Shown: piece after piece, positions 1 through 6,017 of the stretch | Layout of the letters: the number at the start of each line of letters is the position of its first letter | How positions within the stretch are numbered: position 1 is the first letter of the stretch | Assembly (NCBI GenBank): GCA_035352635.1 | Contig: DAOPYA010000182.1 | Location: 1-7,323 of the forward strand | Source of the DNA: Rifleibacterium sp035352635 | Lineage (GTDB): Bacteria > Muiribacteriota > Ozemobacteria > Ozemobacterales > Ozemobacteraceae | DNA length: 7,323 nt | Direction: 5' to 3' | Position numbers and translations under genes: made by a program | Notes under the pieces: model-generated | The model's database searches: none | What the model saw: the letters and a program-made list of their open reading frames with translations, nothing else | Told to the model about the DNA's origin: nothing

Positions 1-1037
1 GGCTGGCTATCAAAAAGGAATTTGAACCTCTACTTCTGCTTCCAATAGGTTTTGGTGGTATTCTTGCCAATATTCCTGTGGCCGATATGACTGCCAGCAC
101 AGGTTTTTTAGGTATTATCTATAAAATAGGAATAACCAGCGGTTTGTTTCCCTTGATAATTTTTATCGGGGTTGGCGCCATGACGGATTTTGGGCCGCTG
201 ATTGCCAACCCCCGGACCGCCCTTCTTGGTGGGGCCGCTCAATTTGGTATTTTTGGCACGCTGGTGGGCGCTCTGCTCCTTTCTGAATACGCCGGGTTCG
301 GTTTCACCATGAAGGAAGCTGCTTCAATTGCCATTATTGGCGGGGCTGATGGCCCGACCGCAATTTTTCTTTCTTCGACGCTGGCACCGCATCTACTCGG
401 GGCTATTGCCGTGGCAGCTTACTCATATATGGCATTGGTTCCGATTATTCAACCACCAATCATGCGCCTTTTGACCACTGAAAAAGAGCGTTGTATTGAA
501 ATGCATCAGTTGCGTGAAGTATCGCAGAACGAAAAAATTGTATTTCCGCTCGCGGTTCTCTTTCTTTGTATTCTTTTGATTCCGACGGCGACACCACTGA
601 TCGGTGCTTTGATGTTTGGAAATCTTCTCAGGGAATCAGGGGTTACCGGGCGATTTTCAAAGACTGCCCAGAATGAACTTATAAATATTGTCACTATTTT
701 TCTTGGCCTGGCGGTCGGCTCGAAGTTATCGGCGGCTGAATTTTTGCGACCCCAGACCCTCGGCATTCTTTTTCTTGGTCTGCTGGCTTTTTCGCTTGGC
801 ACCGGTGCCGGTGTTGTGCTTGCCAAGGTAATGAATCGCTTCTCATTGGTGCCGATCAACCCCTTGATCGGTGCTGCCGGTGTTTCGGCAGTGCCGATGG
901 CAGCACGGGTTGTCAACAAGGTCGGGCTTGAGTATAATAGCAACAACTATCTTTTGATGCATGCCATGGGCCCGAATGTCGCCGGGGTGATTGGTTCAGC
1001 GGTTGCCGCCGGGGTATTGCTGGCAGTGGTCAAATAA
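1..1037 (+). CDS. oadB: Na+-translocating decarboxylase beta subunit (OadB/GcdB/MmdB family), 5'-truncated by the window
   Basis: Integral membrane subunit that couples decarboxylation of a carboxybiotin group (from oxaloacetate, glutaconyl-CoA or methylmalonyl-CoA) to Na+ export across the inner membrane. The frame is open from base 3 to the TAA at 1035-1037, giving 345 visible residues; the family is usually about 370-430, so only the N-terminus is missing. The GTG at 78 lies inside the conserved segment FGGILANIPVADM and is not the start. The segment IGGADGPTAIF carries the family's essential Asp (codon 348-350, Asp203 in Klebsiella OadB). The segment NPLIGAAGVSAVP keeps Asn (858-860), Gly and Ser (885-887) at exactly the spacing of Klebsiella N373, G377 and S382. 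Several hydrophobic helices are evident. The alpha and gamma subunits would lie upstream, outside the window, so the substrate cannot be assigned. The family call is firm; the symbol is a stand-in for the family. Confidence 0.95.
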   Translation, partial: LAIKKEFEPLLLLPIGFGGILANIPVADMTASTGFLGIIYKIGITSGLFPLIIFIGVGAMTDFGPLIANPRTALLGGAAQFGIFGTLVGALLLSEYAGFGFTMKEAASIAIIGGADGPTAIFLSSTLAPHLLGAIAVAAYSYMALVPIIQPPIMRLLTTEKERCIEMHQLREVSQNEKIVFPLAVLFLCILLIPTATPLIGALMFGNLLRESGVTGRFSKTAQNELINIVTIFLGLAVGSKLSAAEFLRPQTLGILFLGLLAFSLGTGAGVVLAKVMNRFSLVPINPLIGAAGVSAVPMAARVVNKVGLEYNSNNYLLMHAMGPNVAGVIGSAVAAGVLLAVVK

Positions 1038-1075
1038 CATATCTGAATACACCTGACGGCAAAAAAGTTATCGTG

Positions 1076-1483
1076 ATGGGTTTTGGCGAGTCAGAAGACC
1101 CGCTGGCCGATCGACCTCAGTTGACCCGTTATCGGGTTTTTTCGGGGCATTGTCAGAGTTGTGGTTGTGCTGGTCGTAAACTGCTGCCGGCAGGGCACGG
1201 GTTATCTCTGATCTGTGATGCCTGTGGTGACACTCAGAGTACAACTCTCACCGTCAGTGATTATGCCGAAGTAACCTATGTGTACTGGTGTAACAGTTCT
1301 AAGTTCGCCAGCGATGATGTTATTCTCTCGGCTGCTGATAGTGCCGCAATCAATGAATTTCTGAAAAATTCAGGTGAAGATTTTGAAATACCACACTGGG
1401 CAGTGCTGGTGGTTGGTGGAAGGTGCAGCAGCAGCGATCATTGCCTGCGACGTGCCTGTCCGTATCTCATAAAATCACAATAA
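1076..1483 (+). CDS. Small cysteine-rich protein of unknown function with a zinc-ribbon-like CxxC pair
   Basis: Not recognised. The predicted product of 135 residues has nine cysteines. C26/C29 and C47/C50 form a C-x2-C-x17-C-x2-C arrangement that looks like a zinc ribbon. Further cysteines are C31 and C72, with C117, C123 and C128 near the C-terminus. No signal peptide or membrane helix is evident, so it is probably cytosolic. The start is uncertain: ATG 1076 is preceded directly by GTG 1073, neither has a Shine-Dalgarno sequence, and the frame stays open upstream into oadB, reading TPDGKKVIV just before the GTG. Translation may be coupled to oadB, or a non-standard upstream start may be used. 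It lies 38 nt after oadB and 13 nt before psuG, which suggests one transcript. The intact frame and Cys pairs support a real gene; its function is open, with RNA or protein binding as a zinc-ribbon protein only one possibility. Confidence 0.7.
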   Translation: MGFGESEDPLADRPQLTRYRVFSGHCQSCGCAGRKLLPAGHGLSLICDACGDTQSTTLTVSDYAEVTYVYWCNSSKFASDDVILSAADSAAINEFLKNSGEDFEIPHWAVLVVGGRCSSSDHCLRRACPYLIKSQ

Positions 1484-1496
1484 CTGGAGCAGGAAA

Positions 1497-2417
1497 ATGA
1501 CCCCAAATAATATGCTGATCAGCGATGAAGTCAAAAACGCACTGAGCCGGGGTATGGCGATTGTTGCCCTTGAATCGACAATTATTTCGCATGGGATGCC
1601 ATACCCGCAGAATGTCGAAACGGCAAAATTGCTCGAAAAAACAGTGCGCGAAAACGGCGCGGTACCTGCCACAATTGCGATTCTAGACGGGATTATCAGA
1701 GTTGGTTTGACCGATGATGACCTCGAACTTCTGGCGACCGCAAAAAATATCCGCAAGGCCTCACGGCGCGATTTGCCTGCTATTCTCGCTTTAAAACAGC
1801 ACGCCGCCACAACTGTTTCTGCAACCATGATTTGTGCCCGACTGGCTGGTATAAGATTTTTTGCCACCGGCGGAATCGGTGGTGTACACCGCGGGGCCGG
1901 CGAGACATTTGATATTTCGGCCGACCTGCCCGAATTTGTGCACACATCGGTGCTGGTTGTCTGTGCCGGAGCCAAGGCAATTCTCGACATCCCGCTGACT
2001 ATGGAATATCTTGAGACGCTTGGTGTACCGGTTCTTGGTTTTGGTACCGATGAAATGCCGGCTTTCTATTACAGATCAAGCGGCGTAAAAATTCCACAGC
2101 GCGTTGATACCCCCGATCAGGCGGCCGCTATTTTTCATCGGGCTATTCAACTTCAATATCCGGGTGGTATATTGGTTGGGAATCCGGTTCCGGAGGCGGC
2201 TGCATTGGCAAAGGACAAAATTGAACAGTGCATAGCGCGTGCCATTGAAGAAGCGAAAACCCGGGGAATAACCGGCCAGGCAGTTACCCCTTTTCTGTTG
2301 GGAAAACTGAATGAGATAACTGGTGGTGAAAGCCTCAAAACCAACATTGAGCTGGTGCGCAACAATGCTGCTGTTTGTGCACAGATCGCGGTAGAATTTG
2401 TACGGCAGGCTGGTTAA
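1497..2417 (+). CDS. psuG: Pseudouridine-5'-phosphate glycosidase
   Basis: Cytosolic enzyme that reversibly splits the C-C glycosidic bond of pseudouridine 5'-phosphate to uracil and ribose 5-phosphate, in pseudouridine salvage. The 306-residue product matches the E. coli enzyme (312 residues) end to end, including the C-terminal AG. Recognisable blocks are ALESTIISHGMP (residues 24-35), PATIAILDG (57-65), SRRDLP (89-94), ATGGIGGVHRGAGETFDISA (123-142) and CAGAKAILD (156-164). By alignment from memory, E26, K87 and K160 correspond to E. coli E31, K93 and K166 (general acid, phosphate/sugar contact and Schiff-base lysine), and D139 to the Mn2+ ligand D145. ATG 1497 is preceded by GGAG at 1486-1489. 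No psuK kinase or nucleoside transporter gene is in the window, whereas E. coli has psuK and psuT beside psuG. The family also includes indigoidine-cluster IndA proteins, but conserved catalytic residues and the lack of indigoidine genes favour PsuG. Confidence 0.96.
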   Translation: MTPNNMLISDEVKNALSRGMAIVALESTIISHGMPYPQNVETAKLLEKTVRENGAVPATIAILDGIIRVGLTDDDLELLATAKNIRKASRRDLPAILALKQHAATTVSATMICARLAGIRFFATGGIGGVHRGAGETFDISADLPEFVHTSVLVVCAGAKAILDIPLTMEYLETLGVPVLGFGTDEMPAFYYRSSGVKIPQRVDTPDQAAAIFHRAIQLQYPGGILVGNPVPEAAALAKDKIEQCIARAIEEAKTRGITGQAVTPFLLGKLNEITGGESLKTNIELVRNNAAVCAQIAVEFVRQAG

Positions 2418-3290
2418 TCACCCGCCATTTTGAACCACAATCGAATTTGACAACAGGTCATGCCAGGTCAGACCGTTCTCATCGTATAAGAACCAGAAAA
2501 AGCCGATGCCCAGACAGGCCAGCGAAATCATTTTTGCGATGGTTTCGCGAAACAGAATCTGGCTGAACCCAGCTTTGCTGCTATCGGTGGTTCTGACGAT
2601 CATCAGACCGGTGGCACTTTTGCCGATAGTGGTGCTGGCGCTCATAAAATAGAGCTGTATTGCCACGAAAAACACCACAAAAAGCAGACCAGAAGCGTCA
2701 GGAAAATGGAAAAATGCCAGTGCCGATGCGGCCATGAGAGTGTAATCGAGCCAGAATGCCAGTGCGCGGCGTACCACTGAAGGGCGACGCAAACTGGCGT
2801 TGTTCATCAGGGTATCGCACCAGACGCAGAATTTTGTCTGATAACTGTGGCGGCCGCAGGTCTTGCAGAGAGTGTTGTCGAGCAGACTGCTACAGTGCCG
2901 GCACTGTGCGGCATCTTTTTCGATGCCGGCGGCACAAAATGGGCAAAGGCGTGTTTTGCCGTCATTGACCAGTGTTTTTTCGCGAACCGGGTCGCTGGTT
3001 GAAGCGGTTTTTGCGGCAGCAGGATTGCGCAGGTGCTCAATGACCGGTTCAGAAGTAAGAAAGTCGAAAGAAAACTTTCCGGGAAACTGCGCCTCGAGCT
3101 TGCGGCAGACGGCCCGAACCTGAATTGCAAGATTGACATCAAGCCCTGTTTCGAGGATCTGAAGAATGCGATAGACGTCTTCGGCGTTTTTTTGAGAAAG
3201 CTCAAGCCGGGATAGCTCTTCAACGCATTCACGCTTGTCGTCTGGCGAAAGGTTGCCGAGAAGATCTTTAAGTGCTTTGGTATCAAGCAT
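2418..3290 (-). CDS. Double zinc-ribbon protein with a C-terminal RDD-family membrane domain
   Basis: Predicted membrane protein of 290 residues; exact role unknown. Residues 1-70 are mostly helical and charged and contain no recognised domain; about 90-112 is a low-complexity linker. Two zinc ribbons follow: C116/C119 with C130/C133 (C-x2-C-x10-C-x2-C), and C142/C145 with C155/C158. The C-terminal part (about 168-287) is an RDD domain: RRALAFWLDYTLM with R175 and D182, hydrophobic helices around 185-216, TIGKSATGLMIVR (221-233), a third hydrophobic stretch at 251-269, and WHDLLSN carrying D278. RDD domains are small membrane modules of mostly unknown function, some implicated in transport. 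ATG 3290 is chosen because GGGGG lies about 7 nt upstream; the in-frame TTG at 3302 would put that ribosome binding site inside the gene. The stop abuts the psuG stop with no gap. A promoter is predicted at 3418-3390, leaving a leader of roughly 90 nt. Confidence 0.88.
   Translation of the reverse strand: MLDTKALKDLLGNLSPDDKRECVEELSRLELSQKNAEDVYRILQILETGLDVNLAIQVRAVCRKLEAQFPGKFSFDFLTSEPVIEHLRNPAAAKTASTSDPVREKTLVNDGKTRLCPFCAAGIEKDAAQCRHCSSLLDNTLCKTCGRHSYQTKFCVWCDTLMNNASLRRPSVVRRALAFWLDYTLMAASALAFFHFPDASGLLFVVFFVAIQLYFMSASTTIGKSATGLMIVRTTDSSKAGFSQILFRETIAKMISLACLGIGFFWFLYDENGLTWHDLLSNSIVVQNGG
2892..2928. repeat. Two back-to-back inverted repeats inside the zinc-ribbon codons
   Basis: Bases 2892-2907 form a perfect 16-bp palindrome (ACAGTGCCGGCACTGT). 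It is followed after one base by CGGCATC (2909-2915), a 6-base TTTTTC spacer, and its exact reverse complement GATGCCG (2922-2928). Both sit in the minus-strand RDD gene, over the codons for the second half of the first zinc ribbon (around QCRHC) and the residues just before it. The sequence is explained by coding, and a regulatory role is only a possibility. In RNA the second repeat would give a 7-bp stem, and the first could only fold with a strained loop. Confidence 0.6.
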
Positions 3291-3389
3291 CCTAACCCCC
3301 AAAAAATACTCTCATGCACGGGAAAACCAGAGCAGATCTAATTTAAGCCCTTTTTCACGATCCGCGCATTTTTTTAGCTCACAACAGTA

Positions 3390-3418
3390 ATTTTATCTGA
3401 AATATGTTATTCTGCCAA
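3390..3418 (-). promoter_or_regulatory. Predicted sigma70-type promoter for the zinc-ribbon RDD gene
   Basis: On the minus strand, TTGGCA (3418-3413, five of six matches to TTGACA) is followed after exactly 17 bases by TAAAAT (3395-3390, five of six to TATAAT). It lies in the AT-rich divergent intergenic region and points at the RDD gene; transcription would start near 3383, roughly 90 nt before ATG 3290. I found no equally good promoter for the opposite-strand gene at 3475; candidate -10 boxes such as TATGTT (3403-3408) lack a well-spaced -35. Confidence 0.6.
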
Positions 3419-3474
3419 GAGATTTTTTTTGTTGTTCAGCATTGTGTTTTCATCATTCTTTTCAGAGGTCAGCC

Positions 3475-3861
3475 ATGAAAGAGCGCATTAAAAAGGCTAT
3501 TGAGACAATCTTGTTGAACCGTGGCGAAGACTGGTTCATCATCATCGAGGAACCAGATGGCGAAAGGTTCGTGCAGTTCACCTTTGACGAAGGTTGCGGG
3601 TTATTCTTTGACCTTCCGTTTCAAGCGCTTGATAAGATCGAACTCGAAAGAGCACGCAACCTGATGACTGAATTCTCGATCAGTGCGGTTAAAAACCCGG
3701 TATTTAATGAACCAGGTGGTCGCGAAACCGGCACTCAGGAATCATTTAACCATCATGTCGGCCTTGACGCCAATCTGGCTGTCATGCTGGCTTTCAGAGT
3801 TTTTACTGAAGTGTATGAGCTGGCTGAAACAACGGCTCTGAATGTTTCAATCATGCGCTAG
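3475..3861 (+). CDS. Small soluble protein of unknown function (possibly YbjN/TY-Chap-like)
   Basis: Not firmly recognised. The 128-residue product is predicted to be soluble, with no signal peptide or membrane helix. Its order is an N-terminal amphipathic helix (1-15), a run of beta strands around WFIIIEEP and RFVQFTFDEGCGLFFDLP (20-48), a helix near 51-67, a polar loop (about 75-95), and a long C-terminal helix (97-119). This small alpha-beta layout, with an RFVQF strand and a closing helix, recalls the YbjN and TY-Chap chaperone-like families, but the resemblance is by eye only. ATG 3475 is chosen because AGAGG at 3464-3468 sits 6 nt before it; the in-frame TTG 3442 has no such site. It is followed 8 nt later by a zinc-ribbon membrane protein gene, so the two are probably co-transcribed and may act together. 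If the fold guess is right, it could bind or chaperone a partner protein. Confidence 0.8.
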   Translation: MKERIKKAIETILLNRGEDWFIIIEEPDGERFVQFTFDEGCGLFFDLPFQALDKIELERARNLMTEFSISAVKNPVFNEPGGRETGTQESFNHHVGLDANLAVMLAFRVFTEVYELAETTALNVSIMR

Positions 3862-3869
3862 AGGTGCTT

Positions 3870-5036
3870 ATGTCAGAGTCTGAGAAGTCGGTTGAGATAA
3901 TGGTGCCGTGTCGTTTCTGCCGCAGCGAAATCCCCGAAGGGTCTCTGAAGTGTCGTTTTTGCCGTGAATGGCTGAGCGGTTCTGAGATTTCGTCTCTCAA
4001 TACCAGTGCCCCGCCGGCAAACGAAAACGGTTCGGCGCCGATTCCGGCGTCTCAGGAGCTTCCGCCAGCTGGATTTCAAAGCCGTCTGGCGTCTAACGTT
4101 CCTGGTGTCAGCTACTGGATTTTCTATCTTTCGGCCAGCATGCTGCTTTATTTTGCTATCGCCATCTACTGGACCTTCAGCAATGAAGATCGAATTTTCC
4201 TGATTTCCTTTTTTTTCAATGCCATGCAGATGTTCTTTTCGTCAGCCGGGCTGGTCTGGTTTGAGAAGCTGCTCGACCGCTTTCGTTTTGAAATTCCGTT
4301 GATCACCGGCTGGACAAAAGCGCGTAGCGAAGAATATTATCTTGCAGCCCGGGCGCGGGTTTTTTCGCCGACCTTGCCGATTGCTATTGGCTTGACAAGC
4401 TGTTGCATTGCGGTGACCGGCGACCGTTACCTGATCGGCACCCCGTTCAAAACCAGCGGAGGTGAGCTTGCCTATCTTGCCTATGAATTCTGTTTTCTTT
4501 TCTGGAGCGCATCAGCGATCGTGTATTTTATCAAATTTGCTGCGTTCATAAGAGAGTTCGGCGATCTCGATCTGCGCATTCTCATCATCCAGGAAGAAAA
4601 TTCCGGAATCAGACTGCTCGGCAAGTTCATCTTGCAGACTGCCTTTTTTGCGGTTATTCCGTATATCTGCAGTATCCTTGCCAGGCGTATCGGCGGCTGG
4701 AATTTTGGCTCGCTGCTTGCCATGTGGTTCGGGCTTTTTGGCCTTGCCATTCTGGTCTACCTGTTCTGGCCCATTTATAACATTCATCGGGCGATGGTGC
4801 GCGAAAAAGATCGCAAGCTCAGCCTGATATCATTTGAACTCAACGAATTGCTTTCCGGGCAGCGACTTGAGCAGGAACGCATTCACAAACTGCGCAACCT
4901 CATGGAAATAAGAACTTACCTGCACGATATCAATACCTGGCCATTTGATATGAACAAGGTGATCGGGCTGCTTTCGGCGGTAATTATACCGTTGGCTTCA
5001 GTTCTGGTTGACCGGATGCTCAAGGGCGGGTCATGA
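3870..5036 (+). CDS. Zinc-ribbon multipass membrane protein with a C-terminal coiled coil, function unknown
   Basis: Not assigned to a named family. The predicted product has 388 residues. The N-terminus holds one zinc ribbon, C14/C17 with C28/C31 (C-x2-C-x10-C-x2-C), the same spacing as the first ribbon of the minus-strand RDD protein. A Pro/Ser/Asn-rich linker (about 40-75) leads to about six membrane segments, near 81-103, 109-131, 166-187, 201-226, 252-273 and 279-303. A charged, coiled-coil-like helix follows (about 309-350). After a TWPFD motif (356-360) comes a final hydrophobic helix (363-381). ATG 3870 is preceded by AGAGG at 3860-3864; the in-frame GTG 3864 would overlap that site. 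It follows the small gene at 3475 by 8 nt. Its stop lies in TCATGA, shared with the convergent ZIP transporter gene. The domain order suggests a cytosolic zinc-ribbon head on a membrane anchor; no catalytic motif is visible. Confidence 0.87.
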   Translation: MSESEKSVEIMVPCRFCRSEIPEGSLKCRFCREWLSGSEISSLNTSAPPANENGSAPIPASQELPPAGFQSRLASNVPGVSYWIFYLSASMLLYFAIAIYWTFSNEDRIFLISFFFNAMQMFFSSAGLVWFEKLLDRFRFEIPLITGWTKARSEEYYLAARARVFSPTLPIAIGLTSCCIAVTGDRYLIGTPFKTSGGELAYLAYEFCFLFWSASAIVYFIKFAAFIREFGDLDLRILIIQEENSGIRLLGKFILQTAFFAVIPYICSILARRIGGWNFGSLLAMWFGLFGLAILVYLFWPIYNIHRAMVREKDRKLSLISFELNELLSGQRLEQERIHKLRNLMEIRTYLHDINTWPFDMNKVIGLLSAVIIPLASVLVDRMLKGGS

Positions 5037-5861
5037 GAATAGCAGCAGGCTGAGGGCCATGACCATCATGCCCGAAACCACCCCGTAGGTGCACAGATGA
5101 TGTTCGCCATATTTTTCGGCGGCGGGCAGCAGCTGGTCGAGCGATATGAAGACCATGATACCGGCAACCCCTGCGAACAGCAGACCAAACATCGTGTCAT
5201 TAAAAAATGGCATGAGCACGAAGTAGCCGAAGATTGCCCCGATCGGTTCAGACATTCCAGATAGAAACGAATAAAGAAAAGCCTTGCGCCGGCTGCCGGT
5301 TGAAAAATAGATTGGCACCGAAACCGCGATTCCTTCTGGAATATTGTGAATTGCGATGGCGACAGCGATGCTGATACCCATGGTCGGGTCTTTCAGGGCA
5401 GCGGTAAAAGTCGCGAGGCCTTCTGGAAAATTGTGAATCGCGATTGCCAGTGCCGAAAAGATTCCCATGCGGTGCAGCGCGGCTTTTTCGGATTGCATGG
5501 CGACGATGTTTTTGGGGGGGCAGTGCTCGAGCTCGCTGACTTCGTGAGCTTCGTGAGGGTTTTCAAAGTCTGGAACCAGCTTGTCGATCAGGGTGATGAT
5601 AAACATGCCGCAAAAAAATGCCAGGGTTGTGTACCAGTAGCCACGGGTTGGGCCAAGCGTCGCGACCAGAGATTCTTTGGCCTTGAAAAAAATTTCGATC
5701 ATCGAGACATAGATCATGACCCCGGCAGAAAAACCCAGAGCCACTGCGAGAAAGCGCTTGCTGGTACTCTTTGAGAAAAAGGCGAGCATGCTGCCTATTC
5801 CGGTGGCAAGACCGGCCAGCATGGTTAGCATGAAGGCTGAGAGCAGGTTTTCTGAATACAT
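5031..5861 (-). CDS. zupT: ZIP-family metal transporter, ZupT type
   Basis: Inner-membrane importer of divalent metals, mainly Zn2+ with broad specificity in E. coli ZupT. The 276-residue product (E. coli ZupT is 257) has about eight hydrophobic segments. The two signature metal-binding helices are AIAIHNFPEG (H143, N144, E147) and AIAIHNIPEG (H172, N173, E176), 29 residues apart; SGMSEPIGA (201-209) is the next conserved helix. The loop between helices 3 and 4 (about 97-130) is variable, as in the family, with H103, H106 and H113 as possible metal ligands. ATG 5861 has GGAG 5 nt upstream. The 3' end overlaps the convergent membrane-protein gene by 6 nt. A TATAAT promoter and a small inverted repeat lie upstream. 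ZIP family membership is certain; metal preference cannot be read from sequence, and the symbol reflects closest resemblance. A run of seven C residues (5520-5514) lies within the loop codons. Confidence 0.95.
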   Translation of the reverse strand: MYSENLLSAFMLTMLAGLATGIGSMLAFFSKSTSKRFLAVALGFSAGVMIYVSMIEIFFKAKESLVATLGPTRGYWYTTLAFFCGMFIITLIDKLVPDFENPHEAHEVSELEHCPPKNIVAMQSEKAALHRMGIFSALAIAIHNFPEGLATFTAALKDPTMGISIAVAIAIHNIPEGIAVSVPIYFSTGSRRKAFLYSFLSGMSEPIGAIFGYFVLMPFFNDTMFGLLFAGVAGIMVFISLDQLLPAAEKYGEHHLCTYGVVSGMMVMALSLLLFS

Positions 5862-5891
5862 TTTTTCTCCAGTGGTGATGAGCGATTATTA

Positions 5892-5907
5892 CCGATAGGA
5901 AAATCGG
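5892..5907. promoter_or_regulatory. Inverted repeat in the zupT leader, possible operator or hairpin
   Basis: CCGAT (5892-5896) and ATCGG (5903-5907) are exact reverse complements separated by AGGAAA. The element sits 31-46 nt upstream of the zupT start, downstream of the predicted TATAAT. It could be a regulator site or an RNA stem in the leader. It does not match the Zur consensus I know from gamma-proteobacteria. A 5-bp arm can arise by chance. Confidence 0.3.
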
Positions 5908-5947
5908 CACAAACGGGTTATATTTAGAGTAGAGGAACCGGGAGGCA

Positions 5948-5976
5948 ATTATACTACAAACAGCATTCGGTTGCAG
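5948..5976 (-). promoter_or_regulatory. Predicted promoter for the ZIP transporter gene
   Basis: On the minus strand a perfect TATAAT (5953-5948) is preceded by a 17-base spacer and CTGCAA (5976-5971), which matches only three of six -35 positions. Transcription would start near 5941, giving a leader of about 80 nt that contains the inverted repeat at 5892-5907. On the plus strand the overlapping TATACT (5950-5955) could be a -10 box for the phosphoesterase gene, but it has no convincing -35. A weak -35 can indicate activator dependence; this is inference. Confidence 0.45.
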
Positions 5977-6017
5977 CAAATTACCCATCTGCCTCGATCA
6001 AGCAAAGGAGAGGCGTC

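Noticed and set aside
78..80. GTG as the start of the decarboxylase beta subunit
   Set aside because: The frame continues to the window edge with typical family sequence (FGGILANIPVADM), so the gene begins upstream.
506..946. Minus-strand open frame of 146 codons
   Set aside because: It lies entirely within oadB, whose product has conserved catalytic motifs; the antisense translation has no recognisable features.
1475..1990. Minus-strand open frame of 171 codons
   Set aside because: Antisense to psuG over its catalytic blocks; composition is a mirror of the real gene.
2807..3319. Second minus-strand frame of 170 codons overlapping the RDD gene
   Set aside because: Out-of-frame shadow; the other frame encodes clear zinc ribbons and an RDD domain.
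3442..3444. TTG as an upstream start for the 128-residue protein
   Set aside because: No ribosome binding site precedes it, while ATG 3475 has AGAGG at a good distance.
5332..5444. Near-identical 26-nt direct repeats (5332-5357 and 5419-5444, two mismatches)
   Set aside because: They encode the two AIAIHN(F/I)PEG metal-binding helices of the ZIP family, 29 codons apart, so protein conservation explains them.
5912..5930. Possible Zur box upstream of zupT around GGTTATATTTAG
   Set aside because: Only one half-site like GTTATA is present; the second half needed for the known palindromic consensus is missing.
5563..5988. Minus-strand frame over the zupT promoter and 5' end
   Set aside because: Out-of-frame shadow of the ZIP gene, and it would remove the promoter region.
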